Below are positions 27,703 through 38,103 of a stretch of 64,000 nucleotides of DNA, piece after piece. The stretch covers positions 992,001-1,056,000 of the forward strand of contig OZ244911.1 in NCBI GenBank assembly GCA_965221765.1, in the 5' to 3' direction. The stretch comes from Bin25 sp965221765 (GTDB lineage: Bacteria > Bacteroidota > Bacteroidia > Flavobacteriales > Flavobacteriaceae). How positions within the stretch are numbered: the first letter of the stretch is position 1; each line of letters starts with the position of its first letter. Under the pieces are notes generated by a model that was not told where the DNA came from, searched no databases, and worked only from the letters and a program-made list of their open reading frames with translations. Position numbers and translations under genes: made by a program.

Positions 27703-29043
27703 TCAAGAACTTAAAAACCGAACAATATCATTTCCATTGGCATATAACACAAGAGAAATTAATATCAAAAGTCCTAAGATTTGAGCATACTCCAAAAACT
27801 TTTCGTGTGGTTTTCGACCACTAATCATTTCATATAGTAAAAATAAAACATGCCCTCCATCTAAAGCTGGAATGGGTAAGATATTCATAAATGCAAGAAT
27901 AATGGAAATAAATGCGGTGGTCGCCCAGAATTGTCTCCAGTCCCAAGTTCTTGGAAATAAATTTCCTATGGTTCCAAAACCACCCAATTGAGAAGCTCCT
28001 TTTTTAGTAAAGACATATTTAAACTGAGCAATATAATCGTATAATGTCCAATATCCGTAGTCAATCCCTTCGGTTATACTTTCTTTAAGCGATAGCGTAC
28101 GATTATTTAATGGAATGACTACAGGTTTTGGAAAAATTCCGATATGACCATTCTGATCGGTAGTTACATTGACAAAATATTCTATTTGATTTCTTAAGTA
28201 CCCAATTTCTATTGTTAGATTTGGTTGTTTTTGCACCAATTGGGTCATTTGATTCCAACTATATACGGGTTGATTTGAAATTTCTATAATCTGATCACCA
28301 AATTGTATTCCAGCTCTGTATGCTGGTGATTTAGGAATCACGCTATCTATAATGGGTACAATAGATGGTTCGAATGGTCTAATTTCTCCATTTTGAAACA
28401 TTTTGTTGCCAATATTGTCTGGTATTTCGATGGTTTTAATTTCGCCTGAAATTCTTTGAACTTCAACATGTTGGATATTTCTGAGAAACAACATTCGATT
28501 AATATCCAATATATTATCTAACTCTTTTCCATCAACAGATACTAATCGATCTCCATTCTCAAAACCTAATTCTTGAGCTATGGGAGTAGGGCTAAAACCA
28601 AGGGGTAAATCTTCTGATTTAAGTTCATTTTTACCCCATAGAAAAAGAATCATCATATAGATTCCAAACCCAACTAATAAATTGACAATAACTCCACCGA
28701 GCATAATGATAAGTCGCTGCCATGTTGGTTTTGATCTAAATTCCCATGGTTTTGGAGACTCTTTATTTGATTTGATATCAAGGGACTCATCAATCATTCC
28801 AGAAATTTTAACATACCCTCCCAAGGGAAGCCAGCCAATTCCATAGACGGTTTCTCCAATTTTTCTTTTGAATAAAGCGAACTTTATATCAAAAAAAAGG
28901 AAAAATTTTTCAACTCTCGTTTTGAAAATCCTCGCAGGAATGAAATGTCCTAGTTCATGAACTATAATCAATAAGGATAGACTTAATAAAAATTGAAAAA
29001 CTTTAATAAAAAAAACTTCCGAAGTATTGAAAAATTCCAGCAT
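27703..29043 (-). CDS. rseP: RseP-type site-2 intramembrane protease
   Basis: Zinc metalloprotease of family M50B, 446 residues, cleaving membrane-bound regulators such as anti-sigma factors. The HExxH zinc motif is HELGH at residues 29-33 in the first membrane segment. PDZ regions occupy the middle (GFENGDRLVSVDGKEL, then GIQFGDQIIEISNQPV). The third zinc ligand region is NILPIPALDGGH near residue 395 in a late membrane segment. It lies just downstream of tRNA-Asn on the same strand; the usual neighbour dxr is not present upstream. Confidence 0.93.
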   Translation of the reverse strand: MLEFFNTSEVFFIKVFQFLLSLSLLIIVHELGHFIPARIFKTRVEKFFLFFDIKFALFKRKIGETVYGIGWLPLGGYVKISGMIDESLDIKSNKESPKPWEFRSKPTWQRLIIMLGGVIVNLLVGFGIYMMILFLWGKNELKSEDLPLGFSPTPIAQELGFENGDRLVSVDGKELDNILDINRMLFLRNIQHVEVQRISGEIKTIEIPDNIGNKMFQNGEIRPFEPSIVPIIDSVIPKSPAYRAGIQFGDQIIEISNQPVYSWNQMTQLVQKQPNLTIEIGYLRNQIEYFVNVTTDQNGHIGIFPKPVVIPLNNRTLSLKESITEGIDYGYWTLYDYIAQFKYVFTKKGASQLGGFGTIGNLFPRTWDWRQFWATTAFISIILAFMNILPIPALDGGHVLFLLYEMISGRKPHEKFLEYAQILGLLILISLVLYANGNDIVRFLSS

Positions 29044-29308
29044 AGACTCTTTAAAGGGGGTGCAAATTTAATTCTATTTCGATGTAATTATAAAGTAAGA
29101 TAAATCATCATAAAAGATTGCGAAAAAAGAAATTTTCCGATTCTTACTAAAATGACATTGTTTTGAATTTTAATGGGGTGTAAAATTAAAAATCAAAGTA
29201 AAAAATGTTTAAGTCTAATCGACTTAATATTCAACAATATCCCGATAGAATCTTTATTGGAAAGTAATCAAATTACCAATGATTTAATTTTGTTACATCA
29301 AATAGATA

Positions 29309-29983
29309 ATGTTTAGTTATAAAAAATACCGTAAAATTATTTGGACGTTGGTTGGACTTTCGACTATTATATTATCACTTTTTTTTGTGATGTTATCTCC
29401 AGAAAAACAACTTCCGGTTTACCAACCTAGCATGATCGAAGCTCAATTGGTTGATTCTTCTCTTCGACATATCAAAAGATTTCATACAGTTAGTGATTTT
29501 CAGATGCTCAATCAGAATAATCAAAGGATAACATTGGCTGACTATGAAAATAAAATATTTATTGTAGACTTCTTTTTTACGACTTGTCCTACAATATGTC
29601 CAATGATGACAGATCATATGTTCAAATTACAAAATCAATTTTTAGATGACCAACAAGTAAAATTCTTATCGTTCAGTGTGACTCCTGAAATTGATAGTGT
29701 TGAACAACTCAAACGCTACAGTATTGAAAAGGGAGTGGTGGATGATAAATGGAATTTAGTTACAGGGCATCGAAAAGAAATATTTGAATTGGCAAGAAGG
29801 TCTTTTTTGGTTGTCAAAGCCACTGAGAATCCCCTTGAAATGGTTCATACGGAAAATTTTGTACTTGTTGATCCTGAAAAACGAATTAGAGGCTTTTATG
29901 ACGGGACGGATGCTAAAGATATCAGACGATTGGAAAAGGATATCAAGGTCTTAAAAAAAGAATATAAGAAATCAAAATCCTAG
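29309..29983 (+). CDS. SCO1/SenC family protein
   Basis: Membrane-anchored thioredoxin-fold protein, 224 residues, involved in copper delivery to cytochrome oxidase or in thiol redox. One N-terminal membrane segment lies at about residues 10-29. The copper-binding CxxxC is C93 and C97 in TTCPTICPMMT, with the conserved His in EMVHTENFVLVD near residue 184. A TAATTTTG promoter-like element lies at 29285-29292, 17 bp before the start. Confidence 0.9.
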   Translation: MFSYKKYRKIIWTLVGLSTIILSLFFVMLSPEKQLPVYQPSMIEAQLVDSSLRHIKRFHTVSDFQMLNQNNQRITLADYENKIFIVDFFFTTCPTICPMMTDHMFKLQNQFLDDQQVKFLSFSVTPEIDSVEQLKRYSIEKGVVDDKWNLVTGHRKEIFELARRSFLVVKATENPLEMVHTENFVLVDPEKRIRGFYDGTDAKDIRRLEKDIKVLKKEYKKSKS

Positions 29984-30122
29984 ATAGTATTCAAGGATTC
30001 TTATAATTAGATTTTTTAGGTTTTTGTCTTCAACTTATTGATCATTTATTGAGATGGTTTTGAAATTTTGGTGAAATCTATATAATAGTTTAAGAAAAAA
30101 TATAATTAATAAGCAATTTCTA

Positions 30123-30130
30123 TACATTTG
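30123..30130 (+). promoter_or_regulatory. Candidate -7 promoter element for feoAB
   Basis: TACATTTG matches TAnnTTTG and lies 26 bp upstream of the feoA ATG. No convincing -33 box and no Fur-box palindrome are recognised. Confidence 0.35.
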
Positions 30131-30156
30131 CTTACTATTTAAAACTATTCTAAATA

Positions 30157-30384
30157 ATGATTTCTTTAGATCTGTTGAAAAAAAAACAGTCTGCAGTTAT
30201 TGATCAGTTTAAAATAGAAAAATTACCACTTAGATTAATAGAAATGGGTTGCTTGCCAGGTAACGAAATCACCCTTTTACATAGAGCACCATTTAAAGAT
30301 CCCATTTACCTCAAAGTAGATCAATCATATTTGGCAATTCGTCGAGAAACGGCCAAAAACATTTTTGTGCGACTGAAATCTTAA
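30157..30384 (+). CDS. feoA: Ferrous iron transport protein A
   Basis: Small SH3-like protein of 75 residues that supports FeoB. LIEMGCLPGNEITLLHRAPFKDPIYLKV follows the FeoA pattern. It is one base from feoB, so the two are co-transcribed and probably co-translated. No separate regulatory site is visible. Confidence 0.9.
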   Translation: MISLDLLKKKQSAVIDQFKIEKLPLRLIEMGCLPGNEITLLHRAPFKDPIYLKVDQSYLAIRRETAKNIFVRLKS

Positions 30385-30385
30385 A

Positions 30386-32464
30386 ATGCCCCACCAAATT
30401 AAGGTTGCCTTATTGGGGAATCCAAATACGGGAAAGACTTCTGTTTTTAATATCCTCACCAGATTAAATCAGAAAGTTGGTAACTATCCGGGTATCACCG
30501 TTGAAAAAAAAGAGGGTATTTGGGCCCTTAATAAACAATTTAAAGCAAAAGTCTTTGACTTTCCTGGATGTTACAGCTTGAATGCAAATTCGATTGATGA
30601 AAGTATTGTTATTGAAACATTATTAAATAAAAATGATCCAGATCATCCTGATGTTGTTATAGTCATTGCCGATGTAGAAAATCTTAAAAGAAGTCTTTTA
30701 TTTTTCACACAGATTAAAGGACTTAAAATTCCGACCATTTTAGCCATCAACATGACTGATCGAATGAAAAAAAAAGGAATTGAAATAGACATCGATCGTT
30801 TAGAAGAGGAACTCAACACCAAAGTGGTCTTTCTCAGTGCTAGAAGAAATATAGGGTTTGATAGACTAAAACAAGTGCTATTAAACTATCAGCAAATTCC
30901 CAATCAAGAAATCTTTGATATTTCAAAAGTTGAAGCTGATTATTTCAATGATTTAAAAAAAATATTTCCAAAAGAATCAATCTACCGACTATGGTTGCTG
31001 ATTACCCAAGAAGCTAACTTTACCAAACTCAAACGAAAACGCGTCACGGACACTTCAGATTTTCAAACACGGAGTACCCCCTCACTAAAAAAACTTCAAC
31101 AAAAGGAAACCATTCAACGCTATGTACTGATTAATCGGGTTTTAAAAAACACACTCACCATCAATCCTTTAAAAGCATCTAGTTTTGGAGCCATATTGGA
31201 TCGAATATTACTTCATAAAGTTTTTGGATATATCATATTTTTTGGCATTTTGTTGCTCATTTTTGAGTCTATTTATGACTTTAGTAGCATTCCTATGGAT
31301 TTTATTGATGAATCTTTTTCTCAATTCAGTCTTTGGGTCAAAAGTAATTTCCCGACGGGCAATTTGACAAATTTGATTGCCGAAGGTTTGATACCCGGAA
31401 TCGGTGGGGTAGTAATTTTTATCCCCCAAATTGCCATTTTATATTTCTTTTTAGCTCTTTTAGAAGAGAGTGGCTATATGTCAAGAGTTATTTTTTTAAT
31501 GGATAGAGGGCTAAGAAAATTCGGATTAAATGGTAAAAGTGTTATTCCACTAGTATCGGGGACGGCTTGTGCAATTCCAGCGGTTATGGCAACCCGAAAC
31601 ATTGAAAATTGGCGAGAGAGATTGATTACAATTTTAGTGACGCCATTTACAACTTGTGCTGCTCGATTGCCAGTTTATGCTATTTTAATTGCTCTAGTGA
31701 TCCCTGATAAAGGGTCTTACCAATCATTGACATTAATGGGGCTATATTTAATAGGATTTGGAGCAGCATTATTGAGTGCATGGATTCTCCACAAATCATT
31801 TGTAGGAGATAAAAAAAGTTTTTTTGTCATTGAAATGCCCTCATATAAAATCCCTCTTTTAAAAGATGTATTGTATACCGTTTGGGAAAAAACCAAAACG
31901 TTTATTGTCGAAGCTGGAAAAATCATTTTAGCGATTTCTATTGTGCTTTGGGGATTGGCTACCAATGGTCCAAGACAAAATTTTAAACAAGCAGAAGATA
32001 TTATAACTACTCAATACTCATCGGATCAAACCATTGATTTAGAGGCCCGGATTCAAGCTTATAAATTAGAGAACTCATACATTGGACTATTGGGAAGAAG
32101 CATTGAACCGGCGATAGTACCATTGGGTTTTGATTGGAAAATTGGAATTGCATTGCTTTCTTCTTTTGCGGCAAGAGAAGTTTTTGTAGGAACGTTAGCA
32201 ACCATCTATTCAGTCGATAGTGAAAAACATGAAACCATTAAAATAAAAATGGCCAATGAAAAGAGGAATGATGGAACGCCACTGTTTAATTTGGCAACAG
32301 GATTATCCTTGATGTTGTTTTATGCGTTTGCTTTACAATGTATGAGTACGGTGGCCATTGTTAAAAAAGAAACAAAAACATGGAAATGGCCAATCATTCA
32401 ACTGTTTTCAATGACTTTCTTGGCCTATATGATATCTTTGTCTACCTTTCAACTAATGCAATAA
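30386..32464 (+). CDS. feoB: Ferrous iron transport protein B
   Basis: GTP-dependent inner-membrane Fe(II) transporter, 692 residues. The N-terminal G domain has G1 GNPNTGKTSVF at about residues 10-20, the G2 threonine in NYPGITVEKKEG, G3 DFPGCYS and G4 NMTDRM. The membrane part carries the Gate motifs with Cys (SGTACAIPAVMATR and FTTCAARLPVYAIL). Length is typical for Bacteroidota FeoB. The stop TAA overlaps the ATG of the Cys-rich partner. Confidence 0.95.
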   Translation: MPHQIKVALLGNPNTGKTSVFNILTRLNQKVGNYPGITVEKKEGIWALNKQFKAKVFDFPGCYSLNANSIDESIVIETLLNKNDPDHPDVVIVIADVENLKRSLLFFTQIKGLKIPTILAINMTDRMKKKGIEIDIDRLEEELNTKVVFLSARRNIGFDRLKQVLLNYQQIPNQEIFDISKVEADYFNDLKKIFPKESIYRLWLLITQEANFTKLKRKRVTDTSDFQTRSTPSLKKLQQKETIQRYVLINRVLKNTLTINPLKASSFGAILDRILLHKVFGYIIFFGILLLIFESIYDFSSIPMDFIDESFSQFSLWVKSNFPTGNLTNLIAEGLIPGIGGVVIFIPQIAILYFFLALLEESGYMSRVIFLMDRGLRKFGLNGKSVIPLVSGTACAIPAVMATRNIENWRERLITILVTPFTTCAARLPVYAILIALVIPDKGSYQSLTLMGLYLIGFGAALLSAWILHKSFVGDKKSFFVIEMPSYKIPLLKDVLYTVWEKTKTFIVEAGKIILAISIVLWGLATNGPRQNFKQAEDIITTQYSSDQTIDLEARIQAYKLENSYIGLLGRSIEPAIVPLGFDWKIGIALLSSFAAREVFVGTLATIYSVDSEKHETIKIKMANEKRNDGTPLFNLATGLSLMLFYAFALQCMSTVAIVKKETKTWKWPIIQLFSMTFLAYMISLSTFQLMQ

Positions 32465-32619
32465 TGGAGTTATTTCAAAATATTGTTGTGGTCGTTCTTG
32501 TCATCGCGGCGGTTATGTATTTAATATCTCGGATTTTTCCTCAAAAGCCCCAATCCCAATCTATTAAAGGGTGTGGAATTTCAAAATGTGGATGCCACAA
32601 AACATTGGAAAAAAGTTAA
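32464..32619 (+). CDS. FeoB-associated Cys-rich membrane protein
   Basis: A 51-residue protein starting at the ATG that overlaps the feoB stop (TAATG). One membrane helix (residues 4-24) precedes a short tail with C-x5-C-x-C (GCGISKCGCHK). This layout fits the small FeoB-associated Cys-rich proteins thought to help Fe(II) transport; the role of the cysteines is inferred. The frame is open upstream inside feoB, but the overlap start gives the sensible protein. Confidence 0.75.
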   Translation: MELFQNIVVVVLVIAAVMYLISRIFPQKPQSQSIKGCGISKCGCHKTLEKS

Positions 32620-32665
32620 ACTCATTTTTTTCTTAACTTTCACCTAATTAACTAGATTTTTTCTA

Positions 32666-33877
32666 ATGAATAAAAATAGATTGTTCTATGCAAGCTGTTT
32701 TGCATTAATCACTACTGCTTTTTCTTTTAGCATTAGAGCGGGAATAATTCCTGAATTAGAATTAACCTTTGGACTTACTTCTGAACAGACGGGAAGAATC
32801 AATCAAATGTGGTTTCTTGGATTTCCCATATCCATGGTATTGGGGGGATTATTATATAATGTTATTGGTCCAAGATTAATCATGCAATTTGCTTTTATTG
32901 CGCACACATTAGGTATTGTTTTAACGGTATATGCTGGAGGATACCAAACATTATTGATTTCCACATTACTCATTGGAATTGGTAATGGTTGTACTGAGGC
33001 GGCCTGTAATCCAGTGATAGCAGACGCTTTTGAAGGAAACAAAATGAATAAATTGATGAATCGATTTCATATGTGGTTTCCAGGAGGGATTTTTTTAGGA
33101 GGATTGATTGCTTTCTTTTTGGGAGATCAACTCAGTTGGTCTTGGCAATCGTTGATGTGGATTATCATGATTCCAACCATTATTTATGCCATATTATTTT
33201 GGGGGCAAATATTTCCCAAACCAAGGGTTTCTGGGCCACAGTCTTTACTGACCAATTTTAAATCCATGATATCGTTTGGGTTTATATTGATATTATTATG
33301 TATGTTTTTTATAGCCAATACTGAATTTGGTCCAACCTATTGGATTGAAAAAGTTCTAGAAGGTAGTGGTGCGAAACCGATGATTGTATTATCGATTGTG
33401 GCGGGGGTGATGGCTTTGGTACGCTATTTTGGAGGAGTTTTAGTGGCTATTTTTAAACAACCATCATTGATGCTTGGATGTTCTGTTTTGGCGATTATCG
33501 GCATTTATTTATTTAGTTCTCAAAGTGGATTCATGCTTTATGTATCGGCAGTGATATTTGCAGTTGGAATTGGTTATTATTGGCCCAATATTATTGGATT
33601 AGTTGCCGAACGATTACCTAAAACTGGGGCTATTGGGCTATCTATTGTGGGGGGAGTTGGTATGATTGCTGCCGCTTCATTACAACCAATCATTGGTCGG
33701 TGGATTGATACCGCAAAAGCCGAAGGGGAAGCTCTTGGACTCATTGGTGCTGAATTGGATATTTATCAAGGTCAAGAAACTCTACAGACCATGATTCTTT
33801 TCCCGTCAATATTGGTGGGATTATTTATTGTTTTGGTAGTATGGCATAAGAGGACTAGTAAAATATCATATAACTAA
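32666..33877 (+). CDS. MFS transporter
   Basis: Major facilitator superfamily permease, 403 residues, with about 12 hydrophobic segments. The N-terminal half contains GFPISMVLGGLLYNVIGPRLIM, resembling the loop 2-3 motif, and GIGNGCTEAACNPVIADAF, which resembles FucP-like sugar permeases. The substrate is not known. It follows the feo operon by 46 bp and may or may not share its transcript. Confidence 0.85.
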   Translation: MNKNRLFYASCFALITTAFSFSIRAGIIPELELTFGLTSEQTGRINQMWFLGFPISMVLGGLLYNVIGPRLIMQFAFIAHTLGIVLTVYAGGYQTLLISTLLIGIGNGCTEAACNPVIADAFEGNKMNKLMNRFHMWFPGGIFLGGLIAFFLGDQLSWSWQSLMWIIMIPTIIYAILFWGQIFPKPRVSGPQSLLTNFKSMISFGFILILLCMFFIANTEFGPTYWIEKVLEGSGAKPMIVLSIVAGVMALVRYFGGVLVAIFKQPSLMLGCSVLAIIGIYLFSSQSGFMLYVSAVIFAVGIGYYWPNIIGLVAERLPKTGAIGLSIVGGVGMIAAASLQPIIGRWIDTAKAEGEALGLIGAELDIYQGQETLQTMILFPSILVGLFIVLVVWHKRTSKISYN

Positions 33878-34066
33878 AGATGGGATATGATAAATCTGAG
33901 GTATAACATCAATGCCATCTCAACCCAATCGTGTCGCATTATGTCATGTTGATTTAAACTTTTCTAAAAGGAGTCCGGGATTGAAATTTAATAACTACTA
34001 CAAAATATAGTTCGTAGGATTTTTTCATTCTCAAATTTTATGTATGCATTTGAAGGATAATTAGAC

Positions 34067-35362
34067 ATGAAATACAAACCACTTTCATCGAATCTCTATA
34101 TTCAAAATAGAAAAGAATTTATGAAGCAAATGGAATTCAATGCCATTGCTGTATTTAATTCCAATGATCAGTATCCCATTAGCGCGGATTCTGTAATGCC
34201 TTTTCAGCAGCATCGTGATCTATTTTATCTGACAGGAATAGACCAAGAAAAAACTATTCTTTTATTATTTCCAAAAGCCATCGAAGAAACACATCGAGAA
34301 ATACTGTTTATCACAAAAATGAATCGGCACATTGCCCAGTGGGAGGGTTCTAAACTCACTCAAGAACAAGCTCATCATTTATCTGGCATTAAAACGATTT
34401 ATTGGCTTGATGAATTTGAGAAGATTCTTAAAGAATTGGCTTCTAGTGCCGATATTTTTTATTTCAATACTAATGAACACTATCGTCAAGCCGTAGAAAT
34501 CCAAACTCGAGAAGATCGGTTTATTCATTATTGCAAAAATCAATACCCAGCCCATCGTGTGGCCAAAAGCAATCCTATTTTGCAGAAGTTGCGTTCAGTT
34601 AAAAAAACAGAAGAAATCAATCAAATTCAGAAGGCATGCCAGATTACCAAAAAAGGATTTCTTCGTGTGCTTCCATTGATTCAACCGGGAATTTGGGAGT
34701 ATGAAATCGAAGCTGAATACATTGGTGAATTCATTAGAAATCGTTCCAAAGGATTTGCATACGCACCAATTATTGCATCGGGAAAAAATACGTTGGTATT
34801 GCATTATATTGAAAATAATCAACAATGCAAGGCCAATGAACTGCTATTGATGGATGTCGGAGCCGAATATGGAAATTACTGCAGTGATATGACCCGAACA
34901 GTTCCTATTTCAGGCGTCTTTTCAAAAAGACAGAAACAAGTTTATCAGTCAGTACTCCGTGTAAAAAATCAGGCCACAAAAATGTTATTGCCAGGTACCT
35001 TATGGAAAGAATTTCACATCGAAGTTGGCAAATTGATGACCAGCGAATTACTCAAATTAGGATTATTAGATCGTTCAGATATTGAAAATCAATCCAAGGA
35101 GTCTCCCGCTTATAAGAAATACTTCATGCATGGCACCTCACATCATTTGGGGTTAGATACTCATGATTATGGTTTGCTTGAACATCCGATGGAAGCCAAT
35201 ATGGTTTTTACTGTCGAACCTGGAATCTATATTTCAGGAGAATCGATTGGAATTCGTTTAGAAGATGATGTGGTGATTCAGTCTCAAGGAGAACCAATTA
35301 ATCTCATGGGAGAGATTCCGATTGAAATTGACCAAATTGAAGATTTGATGAATCAGAATTAA
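34067..35362 (+). CDS. pepP: Xaa-Pro aminopeptidase (aminopeptidase P)
   Basis: Peptidase family M24B, 431 residues, removing N-terminal residues that precede proline. The N-terminal domain has FQQHRDLFYLTGID. The metal ligands lie in LLMDVGAEYGNYCSDMTRT (two Asp), HGTSHHLGLDTHDYG (His), MVFTVEPGIYIS (Glu) and GIRLEDDVV (Glu). No signal peptide, so cytoplasmic. Nothing is missing relative to the family. Confidence 0.94.
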   Translation: MKYKPLSSNLYIQNRKEFMKQMEFNAIAVFNSNDQYPISADSVMPFQQHRDLFYLTGIDQEKTILLLFPKAIEETHREILFITKMNRHIAQWEGSKLTQEQAHHLSGIKTIYWLDEFEKILKELASSADIFYFNTNEHYRQAVEIQTREDRFIHYCKNQYPAHRVAKSNPILQKLRSVKKTEEINQIQKACQITKKGFLRVLPLIQPGIWEYEIEAEYIGEFIRNRSKGFAYAPIIASGKNTLVLHYIENNQQCKANELLLMDVGAEYGNYCSDMTRTVPISGVFSKRQKQVYQSVLRVKNQATKMLLPGTLWKEFHIEVGKLMTSELLKLGLLDRSDIENQSKESPAYKKYFMHGTSHHLGLDTHDYGLLEHPMEANMVFTVEPGIYISGESIGIRLEDDVVIQSQGEPINLMGEIPIEIDQIEDLMNQN

Positions 35363-35779
35363 CGGATGGTTTTTTGATTTTAATTCATTTAAAATAGTTA
35401 TTTCTAACAAACAAAATTCCCTAAATCTTTAAGGGCTCATTTCTAGCATCTAGTCACAAACACTGTAGGGGTCCATTTTTCTGTTTTAATATAGTTTGCT
35501 AATTCAGTGAACTTTCGTGGCGTTAATTCTTGATTATCGTATTTCCTAAGCTTTCTATAAGATGTTTTAAGTCTTTTTCTTGATGTGGTTCAAAAGTAAA
35601 AAATAATATTTCGGATGGTTCGATATGTCAATACAATAAAAAAAAGAGCCCTTTAAATAATGCAAAATCAAAAAAATAGGGTGCGATGAGAAAACCATGT
35701 TTCTTTTTTAGTCAATGGATCCACTCATTCGATCTTGCTTTCTTCCAAAAATCACGATATTTCTCTGATTTTGGCCTAT
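35363..35779 (-). other. Gap with a small decayed coding fragment
   Basis: No intact gene. On the minus strand around 35450-35640 a fragment reads PSEILFFTFEPHQEKDLKHL and, after a frameshift, ELTPRKFTELANYIKTEKWT. It is unassigned. Confidence 0.35.
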
Positions 35780-36930
35780 TTGGCTCGTTTCCCCTTGGTT
35801 TTTGAGCCGAATAGAACGTTGAGAGCTTTTTTTCTTGATTCTCCTTTTTAAGTTGGCATGAGAGCCATCATACTTGATGATCTCTTTAAATGATAGGCCA
35901 TGGACTCCAAGATAGGTTGGTGATGGACTTTTTCTAATCTTTTAAATCGAGTGACTTGACAGCCAAACCAGCGAGCCAAACCACTTGAAGGTTTGTTCCA
36001 CCACCCAACGTTCTTGGCTGATGGGGTTGTTTTACTCTTTCTATGGCTTAGTCAAAAGCTGGTTACGATCCCCCTTTTCCATCACCAAAGAAGTACTGCC
36101 CATCGCCTCTAAGAGCTAGTTATTCTCTTTTGATGGGTCGCCTTTATTAGCCAACACTCGTTGTCGTTCTTCGACCGAAAGACTTTCTATCAAAGGCTGG
36201 AGACCTTGACGGTCCTACTCATTGGCCACCACCGTGTGTACCCTAGCATCAGACCTTTTCTGGTCGTGGCCATATGTACTGTTGGTAACCATCATCGGTC
36301 GTTTTTCTTTTTTTGAACCAACGAGCTTCATGGTCGGCATGGGGACGATCTTCTTCTAGTTACGCATGATCGCTTTCTTCGGCTTAGAGTGCCTGGCTCT
36401 TTACGCTGGTCTTCTTTTCGGTCTTGAGCCATTTTCTTGAGTTGACCTTTGGGCATAAAGAGACTAGTGTTGATACTGGCATCTACCACGGCCGTGCCTT
36501 GCATGATCGCTTGTTTTTCGGTGAGCGGTCGATGGATTTCTTCCATGATGCTTTGATCAATCGTTTTGGCCGTCAACTCCCAACAGAAGCGAGACCGCGT
36601 GCGATGGTTGGGAAGGGCATCTGCTAGGTCTCAATCACAAAAAGCGGTGCATCGAATACGGTCTTTAATGAACTCTTGGGTCCGAACATCCGATCAATGA
36701 AACTAGACAGAGAGGAGTTGCCTATTCAATAACATCATGGAATGCTCGATTTTTTGGCCTCGTTGTTTTTTGCCTAATGTATCGTTTTCGACGAATAAAG
36801 TCTCAATGGGTTCTCAATCGATAAGGTCGTTGATTTGATTAAAAAACGGTGGGGTCGTTGTGCGGCGACGCCCTTGATGGGGATTCAAAAAACACATGGG
36901 TTTGGATTCATAAGATTTGAAATGATGCTT
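35780..36930 (-). mobile_element. Decayed IS5-type transposase
   Basis: Read on the minus strand from right to left: FFNQINDLID near 36830 (N-terminal domain), then the fragment LTEKQAIMQGTAVVDASINTS at 36430-36520 (first catalytic Asp region), then MMVTNSTYGHD, and finally a C-terminal relic, WVVEQTFKWFGSLAGCQVTR, near 35970 that matches the IS5 DDE glutamate region. Many frameshifts and stops are present. Termini could not be defined, although the dispersed repeat at 37005-37056 may mark one end. Confidence 0.65.
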
Positions 36931-37004
36931 ATCGCGTACGATATACCAAAAAGTAACAATAAAAACCAATGGTCAAATAAAAAAAGGGATTTTCGATTAA
37001 ATCC

Positions 37005-37056
37005 TTTACCTTAGCGGGAAATCAAAATTTTAGTGTAAAGGTCTCAAAAATGAAAT
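37005..37056 (+). repeat. Dispersed ~45-bp repeat, weak copy 3
   Basis: GGGAAATCAAAATTTTAGTG followed by TAAAGGTCTC resembles the repeat at 47430-47487 with several changes. It lies just right of the decayed IS5-type transposase. Confidence 0.35.
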
Positions 37057-37146
37057 GGAAGACCATATTCTATTCTATATTCATTGCATGTTAAGTCACT
37101 AAATCGAAACGGTTTTAAAAGGGTTGACGAGTTGAAATATCAAGAA

Positions 37147-38103
37147 TTAAATCTTGTATTTTTTTTCAAGCCACTCTATGATGAATGCCAACTTGTTCTC
37201 AGGACATAAATCTAAATCTTGTAAATTCAAAAACAGTTTGTTTTTTCTATTGCCTAAATGAAGCAGTTTAAACCTCAACCAAAAAAAAGGTTTTTTGTAA
37301 TGCCTAAAATGAAGGAGTTGATAGTCTTGTTTTATGTAATAGGTTTTGTTTTTTATTTCTAAGTGATATGAAATTGCTGAATTTAAAAACTGATTATGAT
37401 TTCGAAACTTATATTGGATATTATTCAATTCGATACTTCGGTTATCTGAATAAAAAGTCTTTAAGGTTGAAACTCTCATGGGGTGAGGCGTATGATGGAA
37501 TTTATAGAGTTTTTTGAAACCGATGATTTTGGCGCTTTTTTCTTGAGCTAATATATGCCCGGGTTGATGTTTTTTTTTCTTATTTGAAAGTTGTTTGTAG
37601 AAGATGTTTTCTTTAAATCTTTTCCATTTTCCTCTTAAAATAGGTTTTCCATTAATAAAAAAATCGGTTGGGGTTGTTTTTTGGAGCAATAGGATATCGT
37701 CATTGAAGTAGATAAAGTGTTCGGATAATCGAGGAACTTCATAGAGCTTGGTTTCAATACTTCTAGCGTTGAATGTGGGTAGCATGGCGATATCTTTTTT
37801 AAAAATAGTCTTATGATCAACTACTTTCACTTTAGAATAGGGTAAACGGTTGCTTGATTTTAAAAAACTCGGGATTTGTTGATCGGTGATAATGAAGATA
37901 TTGCGAATAAAAGGAGCATACTTCAGTATGGAGTGAACAGTATATTTTATTTCCTCAATATTTTTACCGATGGCATTCTTTTTCGACTCCATTGAGTCAC
38001 TAACCTGGGCTAAGAATGATTTAATCGCTGTTTGACGAATAGGATCAGATGGGTCTACCCATGTTACGACAGCGTCTATTGGATAGTTTTCCTTTTGCTT
38101 CAT
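37147..38103 (-). CDS. Stealth-family polysaccharide phosphotransferase
   Basis: A 318-residue protein with the conserved Stealth regions. CR1 is IDAVVTWVDPSDP at residues 9-21. CR2 includes EEIKYTVHSILKYAPFIRNI and, further on, RSIETKLYEVPRLSEHFIYF with FNDD. CR3 corresponds to HTPHPMRVSTLKTFY. Known Stealth proteins transfer hexose-1-phosphate units into capsule or surface glycans (family knowledge); donor and acceptor are not predictable here. It lies divergent from the GT25 gene and is likely part of a small surface-glycan locus. Confidence 0.85.
   Translation of the reverse strand: MKQKENYPIDAVVTWVDPSDPIRQTAIKSFLAQVSDSMESKKNAIGKNIEEIKYTVHSILKYAPFIRNIFIITDQQIPSFLKSSNRLPYSKVKVVDHKTIFKKDIAMLPTFNARSIETKLYEVPRLSEHFIYFNDDILLLQKTTPTDFFINGKPILRGKWKRFKENIFYKQLSNKKKKHQPGHILAQEKSAKIIGFKKLYKFHHTPHPMRVSTLKTFYSDNRSIELNNIQYKFRNHNQFLNSAISYHLEIKNKTYYIKQDYQLLHFRHYKKPFFWLRFKLLHLGNRKNKLFLNLQDLDLCPENKLAFIIEWLEKKYKI

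Noticed and set aside
29044..29308. Possible small gene between rseP and the SCO gene
   Set aside because: Only short frames without conserved features; it is better explained as a divergent promoter region.
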